Below are positions 35,921 through 45,332 of a stretch of DNA of 64,000 nt, one piece after another. The notes below the pieces were generated by a model. It did not search any database and was not told where the DNA came from. It saw only the letters and a list, made by a program, of their open reading frames with translations. The DNA is taken from NCBI GenBank assembly GCA_035610835.1, contig CM069446.1, forward strand, positions 2,557,001 to 2,621,000, in the 5' to 3' direction. The translations under genes and the position numbers were made by a program. This DNA is from Ophiura sarsii. Taxonomy: Eukaryota > Echinodermata > Ophiuroidea > Amphilepidida > Ophiuridae. Each line of letters begins with the position of its first letter. The first letter of the stretch is position 1.

Positions 35921-36414
35921 GGGAACAGTTCCATTTATATGCGATAAATTTATCGCGACTGTATCGGGGCCTGATATGTTTTGGACCCGATGTTTTTCAA
36001 GTTGATACGCGATAAAATAGTCATCAGGCCCCGATAAAATAGACATCGGGGCCCGATACGAGGCCTCTGCCATACCCTGGGGTATGTTTAGCAAATAGAG
36101 CGGGACATTGTTTAGCAAATATACACGAGGATAATACAATTTACGTTAAACATCCATAATCAATAACATTATCTCTAAAAACATGAAATGCTGAATTTGT
36201 ACCTTACAACTAGAATAAATAACCCGAAGCTCTATTTACATACCGACCACTTATCTTTCGTTATATTTAAACAAGCGGTAATACGCTACTCGATAAATAA
36301 TCCTTTGCTACTCGCAACTGTACGCGCTAAAAATCTCATCGGGGCCTGATAAAAAACTCATCGGGGCCCGGAACATTCTCGCAATTTTTATCGCGTACAA
36401 ATGGAACTGCTCCC
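35921..36414. mobile_element. PIF/Harbinger-like MITE, TAA-flanked (intron 1)
   Basis: The ends are GGGAACAGTTCCATTT and AAATGGAACTGCTCCC, flanked by TAA at 35918-35920 and 36415-36417. The interior repeats ATCGGGGCCCGATA and GCGATAAA words. A 3-bp TWA duplication with GGG/CCC ends fits PIF/Harbinger-type elements. Confidence 0.75.
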
Positions 36415-36611
36415 TAACCGAAACAACTAATCACAGATTTTGAAAGCAGGAGGAAACCGGAGATCCCGGAGAAAACCTGCGAGAGCGTGTATGAATCGTG
36501 ATAAACCAAATGCACATAAAGCCCGACCGAATGTCATTGTTGCCTTGCCTTCCATCCTTTCCACATTTCTACTATACAGAACTATTCAGTTCACTGGTAT
36601 TTACTTCAAAA

Positions 36612-36860
36612 TTAACACTTTTCACAGACGACAGTTTCAAAAGTTCTCACAAAATGTTTCAAACATTTCAAAATTATTGAATTTCATAACCATAATTGGA
36701 ATCACCATGCGGAATGCATTAAAATAGCTGCAAACACGTCTAGTATTGGTTCAGCAATATTCTTGAGATAAGACTTTCAAAGTTGTGAAAGATTTCTGGA
36801 AAATCTGTTTTGTATCATGGTAAAACCACATAACTAATAGCCGTGTGGATTAGACGTTAA
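36612..36860 (+). mobile_element. MITE family T, copy B, diverged (intron 1)
   Basis: ATTAACACTTTTCACAGACG at the left and TAGCCGTGTGGATTAGACGT at the right are eroded versions of the family ends. The internal GGTTCAGCAAT and GATTTCTGGAAAATCTG words match the other copies. Confidence 0.75.
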
Positions 36861-36895
36861 TGCAATTGGATATTTTAAACAAAATAACATATCAC

Positions 36896-37142
36896 TTAAC
36901 ACTTTCCACGCGGCAGGCGGCTGCAGACGACATTACAAAATTTCACAAAATGTTTAAAAAATGTCAAAAGTATTGAATTTCATTAACATATTTAGAATCA
37001 TCATGAGAAATGCATTGACATAAGTACAAACATGCCTAGTATCGGGTCAGTAATCCTTGAGATAGACTTTGAAAATTGGGAACGGTTTCTGAAAAATATG
37101 TTTTGTATATGGTAAAACTAATAGCCGCGTGGAAAGTGTTAA
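36896..37142 (+). mobile_element. MITE family T, copy C (intron 1)
   Basis: Intact TTAACACTTTCCACGCGG and GCCGCGTGGAAAGTGTTAA ends. The element ends only about 40 bp before the exon 2 acceptor at 37183. Confidence 0.88.
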
Positions 37143-37183
37143 GATGTGTATGCTGTTTTATCATGTGTTTAATTCTTTCCTAG

Positions 37184-37315
37184 ACTGCTATTGAAGATAG
37201 CAAACGTTCTTTGAGCACATTCCAAGATCTGTTACGCATTAGCAGCGCACGTGGTCAACGTTATCTTGAGGCTATAGAAGAAAACAGAGGGATTCTTCAA
37301 GACAACGCAGAGCAG
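37184..37315 (+). CDS. TRIM-like protein, exon 2 (coiled coil start)
   Basis: Internal 132-nt exon (44 codons, phase 0 at both ends; residues 176-219). The acceptor is TTCTTTCCTAG and the donor is GAGCAG|GTAACA. The peptide (EDSKRSLSTFQDLL, then QRYLEAIEENRGILQDNAEQ) is charged and helical and begins the coiled coil that follows the B-box in TRIM proteins and mediates dimerisation. A 12-bp minisatellite begins about 14 bp after the donor. Confidence 0.8.
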
Positions 37316-37328
37316 GTAACAACATATA

Positions 37329-37562
37329 CCATCTCTTGAATATCTTCTTGAACATCTTCTTGAACATCGTCTTGAACATTTTCTTGAACATCTTCTTGAA
37401 CATTTTCTTGAACATCTTCTTGAACAGCTTCTTGAACATCTTCTTGAACATTTTCTTGAATATCTTCTTGATTGAACATCTTCTTGAACATTTTCTTGAA
37501 CATTTTCTTGAACATCTTCTTGAACATTTTCTTGAACATCTTCTTGAACATCTTCTTGAACA
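37329..37562. repeat. 12-bp minisatellite next to the exon 2 donor
   Basis: About 19 units of TTCTTGAACATC with TTTTCTTGAACA variants and one 4-bp insertion near 37469. Open frames of 88-112 codons over it are repeat artefacts. It lies immediately inside intron 2 of the TRIM-like gene. Confidence 0.92.
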
Positions 37563-38107
37563 TTCCTCAATACATGATGTGCTATTACAATTTATGTTAA
37601 CATTAATGTTGACCTTTGACCTTCTATTTCTAGTACAGGATACTTATGTACGCAAAGTCGTTTGAAAGTATGTGTGTTTCGGACCAAGATAAAGAACGTG
37701 TAGTATTTAGCCCTGTCATAAAATAACTCAACAACAAGTAATTAATACATATTCACTCTCATTCCCTGAACGATTGCATCTATTAGTATCGATCTGAACA
37801 ATATGCACACATTATCCATTGTGCGCGTAGGTTCGAGTTTAGTTCTATAAAACACTGGGTGGAGAAGCAATGTACAGTTATCACACATATAATCAAATCA
37901 ATCGGTCGCGGTGAATGTGGTAATTTAATATGTTGAAATTGTTAGAAGAATTTACACTTTCACTGTGTCATTTCGTTTTAACGTTAGTTTTGTGTCACAA
38001 CAGCCACTACAAGGGCCATGCTGTTCTCGCAAGAGACTACCAAATCCCACAGCAGCCTCGATGATCTTCCCGCATCGCATAGTATTTCGGCATGTAAAAT
38101 CGGCTTA
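37563..38107. other. Intron 2 spacer
   Basis: Non-coding. A GGTTCGAGTTTAG word with its surroundings (37797-37860) resembles 46262-46335, possibly a SINE trace. Confidence 0.45.
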
Positions 38108-38257
38108 GGGAGCACATCAAAACTCGACCGCCCGGCAACCGCCGGTTCCATGCAGTTCCGTGAGGTTGCAGCCGGTTTCTATTGTTCTAAACAATGATAT
38201 GCGGTCCAACCGGGCGGAACCGCCGGTTGCCGCGCGGTCGAGTTTTGATTTGCTCCC
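38108..38257. mobile_element. 150-bp PIF/Harbinger-like MITE, TTA-flanked (intron 2)
   Basis: GGGAGCACATCAAAACTCGA at the left mirrors TCGAGTTTTGATTTGCTCCC at the right. TTA flanks both sides (38105-38107 and 38258-38260). The GC-rich core contains GCCGGTT inverted words. Confidence 0.82.
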
Positions 38258-38572
38258 TTACTGTCTGAAAACCATTATCTGCAATGACCGGGACTGATTG
38301 GAGTGGACTGTGCCAAAATGGGGCAAAATGCGTAATCCTCCCAATTTTAAGACGCATTTAGTTTTAATCTTCAACTCGAGAAAAAACAATAAGTTTTCCC
38401 ATTCAAGATAATCGTGTATTGGAACATTTGCGACACGCTCAAAGAATGTTATTATCCGTTATACCGCGGGTCTCCGCGTCGCCCTCACTAACATAACTGT
38501 ATTGAGTTACCGTGACATTTTAGGTCAATAATTTGATCATTATTCACCACCTTTCATTTCCAAAACTTCCAG

Positions 38573-39154
38573 GTTATGTCGGCAATACGAAACGCGACCA
38601 CTGAAGCTGTTGGAGCCATATACGCTCGACATGCCGAACTTATTCAGGATGTTAAGAAAATTCAAATGGAGACGGAAAAAGACTTAAAAGTCCGAGCTGA
38701 TTGGTCCACCTCTCGAATAGAAGACGCTGAAAAACAACTGAACGTCATTGACGAAGTGCTGATAAGCAACGAAGTCATCGATATCATCAAATGTTCGTTA
38801 GAAATTGAACAATTCATCCCCTTTCACAACATGAAGAACGCCCCAAAGGAAGTGCAGTTCGTGCACTTCAGGCGACAAGAACTCGGACGTGAAAGCGGTC
38901 TAGGAACTCTTGAGCCGATGCAGATACTGATTTTAGGCCGAGAAGGTATTACTGCTGGTGGTACGACAGACTCGGAGGAAGGATCCGATTCCACCGGGGG
39001 ATATATGACACCAACTTCTATTGTCAGTCCAGCGGTAGTATCGGGAACTCGAACGACCACTACCAGTCTAGCAATGTTATCGGGGACACCAGATATATCT
39101 ATAAATCAAGCATTGACGATCGCCAAGTCGGAAAGCACTTCTTATACGCAAAAG
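38573..39154 (+). CDS. TRIM-like protein, exon 3 (coiled coil)
   Basis: Internal 582-nt exon (194 codons, phase 0 at both ends; residues 220-413). The acceptor is AACTTCCAG before 38573 and the donor is AAAG|GTAAGA at 39155. Residues about 220-290 (AELIQDVKKIQMETEKDLKV, then RIEDAEKQLNVIDEVL) are a clear coiled coil of the B-box C-terminal type. It then changes to a Gly/Ser/Thr-rich disordered region (TAGGTTDSEEGSDSTGG). The ORF-level ATG at 38576 is internal, not a start. Confidence 0.85.
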
Positions 39155-39386
39155 GTAAGAAACATATGTGTGAGTCGCTATGACTAAAATCTTAAAAAAT
39201 AGAAAACTTCTTTCGTAAACAAAACATTTTTCCCATGTAAAAACCTTAGAATACTTACAGGTAACCATTGAAATGTACCCGTCCATGTAAAAGATTATGG
39301 TAATGTCTTCGATTCCCTACTGCCATAGGGATGTAATGGATTTCAAATGAAATAACCCGCTGCATGAGGACATCCTTGTTCTAAAA

Positions 39387-39497
39387 CCAATATTATGTGC
39401 TCGCGGAAAGGACAAACCTGTAATCATGAATGGTGGAACTAAGACCAATATTATGTGCTCGCGGAAAGGATAAACCTGTAATCATGAATGGTGGAAC
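39387..39497. repeat. 58-bp tandem duplication in intron 3
   Basis: The unit CCAATATTATGTGCTCGCGG with AAACCTGTAATCATGAATGG is present twice, offset by 58 bp and almost identical. It is followed by a stretch (to about 39540) that resembles the exon 3 end and its donor. Confidence 0.85.
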
Positions 39498-39582
39498 CCA
39501 CCCATTTTCTTATACACAATCACAGTTTTATACACACAAGGTTAGAACTAAATATCATTCTCTATTATCACATTCATTGCAG

Positions 39583-40389
39583 CATCCAAACATACCTCAA
39601 CTAGATACACGGTCAACCTCAACCCCACTCCCGGACCCGAGCGTTCTGTACCTTTCTGTGCCGCAGCAGCAACCACATCAAACGGCCTATGACTTATGCC
39701 CGACTTATGGCACACCCGCGTATCCTTCATTGGATGGATTGCATATCTCTCCAATTCCCGGGGTTATCAGACCTATTACTCCCAACCGACCGTATGCATC
39801 TCCTGTAATGGGAGCAGTTGGAACAGCTACACCATCCAACCTACCGTATGCATCTCCTGCAATGAGAACAGTTGGAACAGCTACACCATCCAACCTACCG
39901 TGTGCATCTCCTGTAATGAGAACAGTTGGAACAACAGCTTCACCATCCAACCTACCGTGTACATCTTCTGTAATTGGAACAGTTGGAACAGCTACACCAT
40001 CCAACCTACCGTATGCTTCTCCTGTAACGGGAGCAGTTGGAACAGCTACACCATCCAACCAAATGGCAACGTCAATGGGGACTGCGAATTGTCTCAACTT
40101 TCTTGGACAACCTCTCCAGGTTACACATGCCGGGCAAACCCGAATGGTGTCAGTCCAAATTAGGACTCGCACACAACCGGGCGTGGGCGTCTCATCTTCT
40201 ATGAGGTCTGAATCAAACTGCTTTGCAAATACTGGAACACATGTTCGGCAGCAGTCAACCATAAAGCCTGCAACATTAGTGGGTTATCCAAGTACGTATG
40301 CACGGCAGCAGTATATGGGAGTGATGCCTAAAGCTTACTCTCAACAGGCAAGGGCGCCATTTTTACGCCAGTCTAGCATGCCCTCATCG
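39583..40389 (+). CDS. TRIM-like protein, exon 4 (Pro/Ser/Thr-rich repeats)
   Basis: Internal 807-nt exon (269 codons, phase 0 at both ends; residues 414-682). The acceptor is TTCATTGCAG and the donor is TCG|GTGAGT. The protein is low-complexity and probably disordered. Its centre (39784-40065) has five imperfect 20-residue repeats of the form LPYASPVMRTVGTATPSN. No NHL or B30.2/SPRY domain is present where most TRIM proteins carry one. The open frame runs across the whole exon while the other plus frames are less regular, which supports translation in this phase. Confidence 0.75.
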
Positions 40390-40801
40390 GTGAGTGTTTT
40401 TATTTTTTATTATAAGGTGTGCGCAAAATATATAGCGTTTACGGACGCACGCTAAACTATGGTAAAAAAATAAATGCACTTATTATTTATTAATCTACAT
40501 CTTCTATATTTTGATCAGTTCGAAATTGGCGAAGCCTCCTACAGCAGCGAATGAATACAGAAGAACGTAGGCGCACATAAAGGCAACAATCGCGCTGTGC
40601 ATTATATGCGTGCACGTACGTGCGGCCCTAACTGCGTGTGTGTGGCCATGCTCGCGCGAGTATATTGGATTACTTTTGCGCACGGAGAGATATAAACCGA
40701 ATATTTATCGCCAATAAATTATAAAGTTGTATAGTAATTGCTTCTATTTAATTTGAGACATTATTAGAGTTGTTTAGTATCATATTTTTGTATCTTGTTA
40801 G
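40390..40801. other. Intron 4
   Basis: 412-bp intron, GTGAGT to TTGTTAG, with no embedded feature recognised. Confidence 0.6.
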
Positions 40802-41275
40802 GTGACCGGCTATAGTGTCCCTGCCGTCATTTCTCAGCAACAAGTCCGATATAACACCCCAACCTGTGGAGGCGGTTCCCAGCAACAAGTCCAATACACC
40901 ACCCCAATCTTTGGAGGCGGTTCTCAGCAACAAGTTCGATACAACACCCCAACCTTTGGAGGCGGTTCTCAGCAACAAGTTCGATACAACACTCCAACCT
41001 TTGGTGGCGGTTCTCAGCAACAAGTCCGATACAACACCCCAACCTTTGGAGGCGGTTCTCAGCAACAAGTCCGATACAACACCCCAACCTTTGGAGGCGG
41101 TTCTCAGCAACAAGTCCGATACAACACCCCAATCTTTGAAGGCGGTTCCCAGCAACAAGTCCTATACACCACCCCAATCTCTGGAGGCGGTTCTCAGCCA
41201 CAAGTCCGATACAACACCCCAATCTTTGAAGGCGGTTCTCAGCAACAAGTCCGATACAATATCCCAACCATATAG
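40802..41275 (+). CDS. TRIM-like protein, exon 5 (15-residue tandem repeats)
   Basis: Terminal exon (157 codons, phase 0 at start; residues 683-839; TAG at 41273-41275). From 40832 it encodes ten tandem units of 15 residues, consensus SQQQVRYNTPTFGGG. Variants cluster at both ends, and four central units are identical in protein. The Gln/Tyr/Gly/Asn composition recalls low-complexity, self-associating tails; this is inference. Reading continues from exon 4 in frame. The other frames are also open because the unit is 45 bp, but only this phase matches the splice junction. Three GTAAGC words (41301-41322) after the stop could be alternative donors. Confidence 0.7.
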   Translation: MTGYSVPAVISQQQVRYNTPTCGGGSQQQVQYTTPIFGGGSQQQVRYNTPTFGGGSQQQVRYNTPTFGGGSQQQVRYNTPTFGGGSQQQVRYNTPTFGGGSQQQVRYNTPIFEGGSQQQVLYTTPISGGGSQPQVRYNTPIFEGGSQQQVRYNIPTI

Positions 41276-41377
41276 AAGGCGGAAAGCAATATCAAACTGG
41301 TAAGCGGTAAGCATGGTAAGCGTTTCTCAATATCATTTTTCTCAATCAAAATATTAACAGAATATTTAGTAGAAAGG

Positions 41378-41620
41378 TTGACTTTTCTTTTGACAAATCC
41401 ATGGTGTAAAGTATAATAAGCTTATACTTACAATTTACGCGTAACGTTTCATGCTCACCGAGCACTTGACATCTGACCTCTTCACTGACTTTTTGTAGTG
41501 ATTACCGCCGGAAGTATTAGTCTGATGAAGTGCTCAGTGAGCATGAAACGTTACGCGTAAATTGAAAGGATACGCTTATTATACTTTACACCATGGATTT
41601 GTAAAAAGAAAAATCACTAC
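41378..41620. repeat. ~240-bp inverted repeat just past the TRIM-like stop
   Basis: The left arm with CAAATCCATGGTGTAAAGTA and TTTACGCGTAACGTTTCATG pairs with a right arm carrying the same words in reverse complement. Each arm is about 90 bp, with a spacer of about 55 bp. It starts about 100 bp after the stop, so it may lie in the 3' UTR and fold in RNA. No poly(A) signal was identified nearby. Confidence 0.85.
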
Positions 41621-41699
41621 TATTTATCTGAACAATCCTGATGAATCTACACCAAGTTATTAACAGAATATGTTAGAATGTTAGAATTAACACATGCAA

Positions 41700-42288
41700 G
41701 CCAATTAAATGGAATCATGAAGGCGATATGGCCTGCAACTGAAACGGCTCACCACCTCAGTGAAATGTATGCAATTAACTAAATATCATCTGAACAAACA
41801 CTCCCGAGATGGGAATAACCCAAACACCGTACCGAGAGTGTTTAGAGAATAAGACGTTGATGACCCGTTGGAATAGAGTGAACGAGCTAGAACATAAAGA
41901 ACGGCATCTCATCCTTAATGAAATAGGCAGAGGTCAGACTGACAAAACAGGCCTGGGGTTTAAGAAGAATCAAAAACTGATTTAAAACATGAGTGAAGAG
42001 CACGCACAGATAGTCCTTCCTCCAGAAATGGTTGAAACAGCCAAACGACCAGACAATACAGTCTTCTCAACTCGCACTAAAAATGTCATCATTATTGAAT
42101 TGACAGTCCCATCAGAGGAGAACCTTGCTAATGAATTCACCAGGAAGAAATATAAATACCAAGACCTTGTAGCAGAACTACTTTCCCATAAAACTGTAGA
42201 AGTTAGGAGCAGGGGATATATGATAGAAAAGAAAACCCATCTTAGACATGTTAGAGACAGCACCCAAAACAGCCCTGTGAGCAAGCTA
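41700..42288 (+). pseudogene. Retroelement relic (KNVIIIELTVP motif)
   Basis: The frame 41989-42284 reads RPDNTVFSTRTKNVIIIELT, then VPSEEN and KKYKYQDLVAEL. From general knowledge this resembles the end of large retroelement polyproteins in marine animals (RPD-x-V and ELTVPWEEN motifs). The upstream part (41700-41988) is broken by stops. The frame is cut by a MITE at 42289. Dead fragment; family uncertain. Confidence 0.6.
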
Positions 42289-42754
42289 TACTGCTCACAA
42301 AAAGTATCGAAACACTTAGAAATGATCCAATATATAACGGCTGGAAAGGGTATGCATTAATCGAAGCAAATAACCTAGTGCATAATTTTGTTCTGCGTAT
42401 TTTGACACCTTGATCGATGAGATACGATGTAGCGGAGCGGAGTTATTATCATTTCAATGGTCGTGGGTCCAGTTTCAAAAGTGACACTCATTCCTATTGA
42501 AAAGCAAGAAACTGATCATTCTAAACAGCAATGCAAACCTCTTTCTATAGGATGATTGTCACTTTTGAAACTGGACCCACGATCATTAAAATGACAATAT
42601 CTCCGCTCCGCAACATCGTATCTCATCGATCCATGTGTCAAAATACGCAGAACAAAATTATACACTTGGTTATTTGCTTCGATTAATGCATACCCTTTCG
42701 AGCCGTTCTATATTGGATCATTTCTAAGTGTTTCGATACTTTTTGTGAGCAGTT
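42289..42754. mobile_element. Palindromic MITE family M, copy 1
   Basis: The left half CTGCTCACAAAAAGTATCGA onward is mirrored by the right half ending in TTTTTGTGAGCAG. Arms are about 190 bp. TA flanks both sides. ACTGCTCA-type ends and TA duplication fit a Tc1/mariner-derived MITE. A second copy is at 43530-43995. Confidence 0.85.
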
Positions 42755-43529
42755 TACATTATCTGGATTTGCAGAAGCACCAATGCGTTCAGATAGTCGG
42801 AGTTGATACCACCTCTAACGATATGCCATGAGGGAAGTGGGACGGTTGAGCGCTCACAAAACTGGTTTAACCCGCCAATGTCTGGTCCGCAGCTCAGAGA
42901 CCTCTTCTTTTTCTTCCTGTAAAGTGCTGCCTTCAAATGGTTGAAGATAAACGCATTGTGGTTGTATGCATGTGTTGCCTTATAAAGACTATATATACAC
43001 AGATGAAGATAGATGAAGACAATGAAGAAAAGCTAATAATATTTTCGGCAACAAGGTGATTTTCCACCATTAGTCATCTACCAAGAGAATTTCATGTACA
43101 TCGGGAGTGCTCATCTTAAAAGGGTGAAATTAAGGCTCCGAAGATGACTGAACTGGCAATCTACAAATGAATTATTCTTAGATCATCCGGATAGAGCATG
43201 TGTTGCTATCTATCATTGTGTTTCTATTGAGACACTGGAAAGTAACTGGTATAAAGGTATTTTAAAAAGAAACCCTGTTTTACAGGCCCGACCGACCCAT
43301 TTTGGGGTTTTTCAAGAAAGTTTTTTTAGAATTTTTAGATTTTTTTCTTCTCAAATCATGTAAATTCAGCCATTCTTGGCCGAAAATCTATCTTGGCCGA
43401 AATTATTTTCTTCTAAATATTTTTAAAATATTCCAGATTTTTTCAGATTTTGATGACATTTTAGGAAAAAATAACAACACAAGAAACCGGCCGACCCTAC
43501 ATCGTCGATTTTTCAAATATTTCGTAATA
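42755..43529. other. No gene seen
   Basis: Spacer between two copies of MITE family M. No supported gene. Confidence 0.5.
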
Positions 43530-43995
43530 AACTGCTCACAAAAAGTATCGAAACACTTAGAAATGATCCAATATATAACGGCTCGAAAGGGTATGCATTA
43601 ATCGAAGCAAATAACCAAGTGCATAATTTTGTTCTGCGTATTTTGACACCTCGATCGATGAGATACGATGTAGCGGAGCGGAGTTATTGTCATTTCAATG
43701 GTCGTGGGTCCAGTTTCAAAAGTGGCAATCATCCTATAGAAAGAGGTTTGCATTACTGTTTAGAATGATCAGATTCGTGATTTTCAATAGGGATGAGTGT
43801 CACTTTTGAAACTGGACCCACGATCATTGAAATGACAATAACTTCGCTCCGCAACATCGTATCTCAACGATCGAGGTGTCAAAATACGCAGAACAAAATT
43901 ATGCACTTAGTTATATGCTTCGATTGATGCATACCTTTTCGAGCCGTTATATATTGGATCATTTCTAACTGTTTCAATACTTTTTGTGAGCAGTT
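43530..43995. mobile_element. Palindromic MITE family M, copy 2
   Basis: AACTGCTCACAAAAAGTATC at the left and CTTTTTGTGAGCAGTT at the right, flanked by TA at 43528-43529 and 43996-43997. Same 466-bp length as copy 1, and very similar. Confidence 0.87.
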
Positions 43996-43997
43996 TA

Positions 43998-45179
43998 TAT
44001 TCATATTGTGTTTCATACCAATGACAAGCTGATGTGTTCCTCTTTTCAACGATACCTCATTCGTAGCAATCCTTTGTTTCAGTGCTTAGCCACTTGCTTG
44101 TGAATGTGGAGAGGTCTCATTCAAAATGTGCCAAATTCACCCCTATTTCGTGCTCAAAAGAACAACTCTTTAACATATTTAATGAAGTGTTACATTGACA
44201 GCTACACCGTGAAACGCTGTTTAAAATCTTTAAACATCTGTCGTTGTTCAAATACCTTCCTTAGACTTGCTTAGCTTAGCATGCCAAAGAAGAAATTTAC
44301 ATAAACATAAATGCGCTCAAAATCCTTGTTTAAAACGTTCGTCTTATTTTAAAAAACCCGATCTACCAGGCAACGCAAGAGGAGAAATCATTGTTGGCAA
44401 ACAATGCATGTAAAACCGTGACAAACCTAGGGTTTAAAATGTGTCGACACACACTCTTTACAATGTTAACCCTTTCCCGTCGTCATGCCTTGATGAACAA
44501 TTGAATTATCGCGTGAACAGATGTATCCATGCTGTGTGCATTCAAACAATCACAAGCGTATAGACCAGAGACCCTATAACTATGGGACAAGTACCTCGGA
44601 GGCAAAGTCCCCCGTTTACTATGCTTAAATTGACGGATGATGATCTTAGAGGGGGTGCACTATCATGGTCGTAACAAACCAGACGACCTAAGACACGGTG
44701 AAACAAAATCTCAACAATGGGCAGATAGGGTGTTACATCACCCTGGTATAGACGTATTATCACCTTCAGTGAATGAATAGATCAAGTTAATGAGTTTGTT
44801 GATAAGATTTGCCGACATACAAAACAATTTGCTGGATTCGTGTAATTTCTTTTTCGTCAAATCCAAGATTAGGTCGTTTCATATTGGTTTAAAAAAAAAG
44901 GTTCTCCCCTTGAGATATTGATGAGTCCATTAATAATCAGTATTTAGCTTGTCAAAACCAAAGCTCAAAACTACACTGTCTGTAAAAGAACATGTACAAC
45001 TTGATACATAATAATTCAACCAGCATGCTTATATAGGCTTTTTAAGCCTGGCCCGAGCAATTTGCTTGAGTCTGGTCCCTTCAGGACTCAAGCGTGTGTC
45101 TGTACGGACCGACCGTGTAAACAAACAAACAAACAAACATATGTTATTTTTTATTTTGTTGCCATATTTTTAGATCGTG
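43998..45179. other. No gene seen
   Basis: Intergenic. An (AAAC)n microsatellite at about 45119-45138 is the only notable item. Confidence 0.5.
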
Positions 45180-45187
45180 GTGCATTG

Positions 45188-45324
45188 CAGTGGCGTAGTT
45201 AGGTTTTTCATATTGGGGGCGGCAACAAATTCAAGTGAACCGACACATTACTTTACCAGAAAGTCCATTTTCGATACCGCCGCCCAGTCTAAGTCCCGAC
45301 CCTCCTCCCCTGGCTGCGCCACTG
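45188..45324. mobile_element. 137-bp hAT-type mini-element
   Basis: The ends are CAGTGGCGTAGTTAGG and CTGGCTGCGCCACTG. The flanks GTGCATTG (45180-45187) and GTGCATTC (45325-45332) are an 8-bp target duplication with one mismatch. Same end type as 23959-24565. Confidence 0.85.
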
Positions 45325-45332
45325 GTGCATTC

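Noticed and set aside
37232..37665. Lys/Phe- or Asn/Leu-rich repeat open frames
   Set aside because: 12-bp minisatellite in intron 2 of the TRIM-like gene.
39696..40262. Alternative 155- and 185-codon frames over exon 4
   Set aside because: They do not connect in phase to the flanking exons, and arise because the 60-bp repeats keep other frames open.
40748..41303. Alternative frames over exon 5
   Set aside because: The 45-bp unit keeps other frames open; only the phase-0 frame continues exon 4.
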